Positions 4,997 to 8,197 of a DNA stretch of 8,197 bases are shown piece after piece. Position 1 is the stretch's first letter, and the number at the start of each line of letters is the position of its first letter. This DNA comes from JBBCJM01 sp037190175 (GTDB taxonomy: Bacteria; Pseudomonadota; Alphaproteobacteria; Rhodobacterales; Rhodobacteraceae). The DNA is taken from NCBI GenBank assembly GCA_037190175.1, contig JBBCJM010000066.1:1-8197 (forward strand), given 5' to 3'. The translations under genes and the position numbers were made by a program. The notes below the pieces were generated by a model. The model had not been told where the DNA came from. It worked only from the letters and a program-made list of their open reading frames with translations, and ran no database searches.

Positions 4997-7900
4997 ATGT
5001 CGGACGGGCTGCACGTCGAGGGCGCGAAGGGGATCTTCTCCTATTTCACCCGCCACCGCACCCTCGCCAACCTCTTGATGGCGGTGATGATCATCGCGGG
5101 GCTGGCGGCCACCACCCGCATCCGCGCGCAGTATTTCCCCGACGTGATCGTCTCCAGCGTCACGGTCGGCGTCTCGTGGCAGGGCGCGGGGGCCGAGGAC
5201 GTGGACCGCGCCATCGTGCAGGTGCTGGAGCCCACCCTGCGCGCGGTGGACGGGGTGACCCGCGCGGTCTCGCGCGCCTCGGAGGGCAGCGCGCGGATCA
5301 CCCTGGAGTTCGAGCCCGGCCGCGACCTGAACCGCGCCGCCGAGGACGTGCAGGCCGCGGTCGACAGCGTGCGCGAACTGCCCTCGGATGCCGATACCCC
5401 CACGGTCTCGCGTTCCGCCTGGCGCGATCAGGTCACCGACGTGGTGATCACCGGGCCGGTGGCCATCGACCAGCTGGGCCGCTTCGCCGACGAATTCGTG
5501 GCGCGGCTCTTCGCCGAGGGCATCACCCGCACCACCATCCGCGGCATCGCCGCCCCGCAGACCATGGTCGAGGTGCCGACCGCCAGCCGGATGCGCCACG
5601 ACATCCAGCTGGCCGAGATCGCCTCGGCCATCGCCGCCGAGGTCTCTACCCGCCCGGCGGGCGAGGTCTCGGGCGGCAGCGCAAGGGTGCGCGCGGGGGT
5701 CGAGGCACGCAGCCTGGAGGCGCTGGAGGCCATCGTCCTGCGCTCCGCCCCCGACGGGACCAAGCTCACTCTGGGCGAGGTGGCGCGGGTGCGGGTCGAG
5801 GCGACCGACCGCGGGCGGGCCACCTTCGTCGGGCCGAACCCCGCGGTCACCGTGCGGGTGGACCGCGCCGACACCGGCGACGCCATCAAGATGCAGGCGG
5901 TGGTCGAGCGGGTGGCGGCCGCGGTGCAGGCCGAGCTGCCGCCGGGCACCACCATCGAGCTGGTCCGCGCCCGGGCGGAGGAGATCTCGGGCCGGCTTTC
6001 GCTGCTCATGGACAACGCGCTGGTGGGGCTGGGGCTGGTGCTTCTGCTCCTCTTCCTGTTCCTGAACTCGCGCACCGCGCTCTGGGTCGCGGTGGGGATC
6101 CCGGTGGCGCTGCTGGCCGGGGTGGCGATGATGCACGCCGCGGGCCTGACGCTGAACATGATCTCGCTCTTCGCGCTGATCCTGATGCTGGGGATCGTGG
6201 TCGACGACGCCATCGTGGTGGGCGAGCACGCCGATTTCCGCCACCGCCGGCTGGGCGAGCCGCCGGTGGCGGCGGCCGAGAACGCGGCGCGGCGCATGGC
6301 GATGCCGGTCGTGGCCGCCATGCTGACCACGGTGATCGCCTTCGCCGGGCTGATGGTGATCGGCGGGCGGTTCGGCGAGATGATCGCCGACATCCCCTTC
6401 ACCGTCATCGCCGTGCTGGCGGCGAGCCTGGTGGAATGCTTCCTGATCCTGCCCAACCACATGGCCCATGCGCTGGCCGCCAAGGGCAAGGACGCCTGGT
6501 ACGACATCCCCTCGCGGGTGGTGAACCTGGGCTTCCGCTGGGTGCGCGAGCGGCTGGTCCGGCCGCTGACCGCGCTGCTGCTGCGGCTGCGCTATCCGGT
6601 GCTGGCCGGCGCGGTGCTGCTGCTGGCCTCGCAGGCGGCGCTGTTCATCCGCGGCGACGTGCAGTTCCGCTTCTTCGACGCGCCGGAACAGGCCTCGATC
6701 AACGGCAACTTCGCCATGCTGCCCGGCGCCACCCGCGACGACACCCTGGCGATGATGCGCGAGATGCAGCGCGCGACCGAGACGGTGGCCGAACGCTTCG
6801 CGGCCGAGCACGGGCTGAACCCGGTGGCCTTCGCGCTGGCCGAGGTGGGCGGCGGCACCGGCCGGGGGCTGTCGGGGGCCGAGAGCAAGGACGCCGACCT
6901 CTTGGGCGGTATCTCCATCGACCTGATCGACCCCGACCTGCGGCCCTATTCCAGCTTTGCCTTCCTCTCGGCGCTGCAGGAGGAGGTGCGCGGCCATCCG
7001 ATGCTGGAGGAGCTGTCGTTCCGCGGCGGCAGGTTCGGGCCGGGGGGCGACGCGATCTCGGTCGATCTGGCGGGCGCCGAGGCCGAGACGCTGAAGGCGG
7101 CGGCCGAGGCGCTGAAGGCCGCGCTGCTGCCCTTCCCCGAGGCGTCCGCGCTGGAGGACACGCTGGCCTACGACAAGGAAGAGCTGGTGCTGACGCTCAC
7201 CCCGCAGGGCCAGGCGCTGGGCTTTTCCATCGACACGGTGGGCCGCAGCCTGCGCGAGCGGCTGAACGGGATCGAGGCCGCCACCTATCCCGCCGGCACC
7301 CGCACCGCCACCATCCGGGTGGAACTGCCGCCGGGCGAGGCCTCGGCCGATTTCCTCGAATCCACCATGATGCGGGCCGGCCCCGGGGTCTATGTGCCGC
7401 TGTCGGACATCGTGACGGTGACCGAACGCTCGGGCTTCTCCTCGATCCGGCGCGAGAACGGGCTGCGGGTGGTCAGCGTGACCGGCGATCTGGCCGGCGA
7501 CGACCCCGAGGGGGCCAACGCGGTGCAGGAGGCGCTGCGGGCCGAGATCCTGCCGCGGATCGCCGAGGACTATGGCGTCACCATCCGCCAGACCGGCCTG
7601 GCCCAGCAGCAGAGCGAGTTCCTGTCCGACGCCATGCTGGGGCTGATCCTCTGCCTGATCGGCATGTATGTGGTGCTGGCCTGGACCTTCGCCAGCTGGA
7701 CCCGGCCGCTGGTGATCATGTCGGTGATCCCCTTCGGCCTGGTCGGCGCGATCTGGGGGCACAACTACTGGGGCGTGCCGATGAGCCTGTTCTCGGTGGT
7801 GGGGCTGATCGGCATGGCGGGGATCATCACCAACGATTCGATCATCCTGGTCTCGACCAACGACGAATATGCCCGCACCCGGCCGCTGCGGCAGGCCATC

Positions 7901-8197
7901 GTCGATGCGGTGGCCGACCGGCTGCGCCCGGTGCTCCTGACCACGCTGACCACGGTGCTGGGGCTGGCGCCGCTGCTGCTGGAACGCTCCAGCCAGGCGC
8001 AGTTCCTGAAGCCCACGGTGATCACCCTGGTCTACGGGCTGGGGTTCGGGATGGTGATCGTGCTGGTCGTGGTGCCCGCGGTGATCGCCATCGAGGAGGA
8101 CGTGCTGCGCTCCTTCCGCGCGCTGCGCCGGCTGATGGGGCAGCGGCGGGGGCGGCTGGGGCGGCGCGCGCGGGGCATCCTGGGCGCCGCGGCGGCG
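4997..8197 (+). CDS. Efflux RND transporter permease subunit (COG0841/AcrB-like), 3' end cut by window
   Basis: Inner-membrane proton-driven pump; 1067 codons are present with no stop before the window ends. Twelve membrane segments are visible, at roughly residues 23-38, 341-356, 362-380, 386-410, 433-457, 463-485, 533-551, 878-897, 902-922, 927-952, 978-995 and 1009-1031. The two large periplasmic porter/docking loops fall between segments 1-2 and 7-8, the standard RND plan. The proton relay is recognisable: D403-D404 in GIVVDDAIVVGEH on segment 4 correspond to AcrB D407/D408, and R975 and T982 (RLRPVLLT) to R971/T978. On segment 10, where AcrB has K940, the sequence is NDSIILV (N946-D947), a variant I know from other COG0841 pumps. 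The visible length slightly exceeds AcrB, and the basic Ala/Arg tail suggests the stop is close. The ATG at 4997 is 3 bases after the adaptor stop, and the upstream G-rich adaptor end serves as a weak ribosome binding site. Drug, lipid or other amphiphile export is likely; metal specificity is not indicated. Confidence 0.95.
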   Translation, partial: MSDGLHVEGAKGIFSYFTRHRTLANLLMAVMIIAGLAATTRIRAQYFPDVIVSSVTVGVSWQGAGAEDVDRAIVQVLEPTLRAVDGVTRAVSRASEGSARITLEFEPGRDLNRAAEDVQAAVDSVRELPSDADTPTVSRSAWRDQVTDVVITGPVAIDQLGRFADEFVARLFAEGITRTTIRGIAAPQTMVEVPTASRMRHDIQLAEIASAIAAEVSTRPAGEVSGGSARVRAGVEARSLEALEAIVLRSAPDGTKLTLGEVARVRVEATDRGRATFVGPNPAVTVRVDRADTGDAIKMQAVVERVAAAVQAELPPGTTIELVRARAEEISGRLSLLMDNALVGLGLVLLLLFLFLNSRTALWVAVGIPVALLAGVAMMHAAGLTLNMISLFALILMLGIVVDDAIVVGEHADFRHRRLGEPPVAAAENAARRMAMPVVAAMLTTVIAFAGLMVIGGRFGEMIADIPFTVIAVLAASLVECFLILPNHMAHALAAKGKDAWYDIPSRVVNLGFRWVRERLVRPLTALLLRLRYPVLAGAVLLLASQAALFIRGDVQFRFFDAPEQASINGNFAMLPGATRDDTLAMMREMQRATETVAERFAAEHGLNPVAFALAEVGGGTGRGLSGAESKDADLLGGISIDLIDPDLRPYSSFAFLSALQEEVRGHPMLEELSFRGGRFGPGGDAISVDLAGAEAETLKAAAEALKAALLPFPEASALEDTLAYDKEELVLTLTPQGQALGFSIDTVGRSLRERLNGIEAATYPAGTRTATIRVELPPGEASADFLESTMMRAGPGVYVPLSDIVTVTERSGFSSIRRENGLRVVSVTGDLAGDDPEGANAVQEALRAEILPRIAEDYGVTIRQTGLAQQQSEFLSDAMLGLILCLIGMYVVLAWTFASWTRPLVIMSVIPFGLVGAIWGHNYWGVPMSLFSVVGLIGMAGIITNDSIILVSTNDEYARTRPLRQAIVDAVADRLRPVLLTTLTTVLGLAPLLLERSSQAQFLKPTVITLVYGLGFGMVIVLVVVPAVIAIEEDVLRSFRALRRLMGQRRGRLGRRARGILGAAAA

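Noticed and set aside
5428..6507. A Ser/Arg/Ala-rich minus-strand frame of 359 codons within the permease
   Set aside because: It is antisense to the conserved membrane segments of the RND permease and has composition typical of shadow frames, with no domain or ribosome binding site.
2396..7762. A minus-strand open frame of 1788 codons covering the hydrolase, adaptor and most of the permease
   Set aside because: It is antisense to three genes with complete, well-recognised domain motifs. Its product is low-complexity Gly/His/Gln/Arg/Pro with no domain. Stop codons are simply rare in antisense frames when third positions are almost all G or C.
8130..8197. Possible unusual Arg/Ala-rich C-terminal domain of the permease
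   Set aside because: The window ends before the stop codon. A short basic cytoplasmic tail is common after segment 12, so nothing special can be claimed.

Overview
The window is very GC-rich DNA with almost exclusively G or C at third codon positions. The proteins resemble those of Rhodobacteraceae-type alphaproteobacteria: a short two-motif-variant glutamyl-tRNA synthetase, a DUF1801 protein, a small zincin-like metallopeptidase, a Tat-exported metallo-beta-lactamase-fold hydrolase and a COG0841-type RND pump. This assignment rests on protein character and base composition, not on a database search. It looks like ordinary chromosome: I see no transposase, phage gene, CRISPR array, tRNA or rRNA.

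Layout. Positions 1-1863 hold a leftward pair, a DUF1801 gene followed 55 bases later by gltX, which ends at an inverted-repeat element at the left edge of the window. A 68-base divergent gap (1864-1931) separates this pair from rightward genes. These are a 134-residue metallopeptidase (1932-2336), a 311-residue secreted MBL-fold hydrolase resembling methyl parathion hydrolase (2462-3397), and a two-gene RND efflux unit. The efflux unit consists of a periplasmic adaptor (3530-4993) and an inner-membrane permease (4997 to beyond the right edge), separated by only 3 bases. The permease is nearly complete: all twelve predicted membrane segments are inside the window and only the last part of the cytoplasmic tail is cut off.

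How the genes work together. The adaptor and permease should form one proton-driven efflux complex with an outer-membrane channel that is not encoded here. The 132 bases between the hydrolase and the adaptor hold a perfect 12-bp hairpin, then a perfect TTGACA -35-like hexamer running straight into a second inverted repeat. This suggests the pump has its own, possibly repressor-controlled, promoter. The hydrolase is exported to the same compartment the adaptor occupies, but a functional link is only a guess.

I found no clearly new biological system. The points most worth a second look are the repeat straddling the gltX stop codon, the atypical GltX motifs, the helical C-terminal extension on the adaptor, and the putative promoter/operator of the pump. 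Very long antisense frames, including one of 1788 codons, are composition artefacts.
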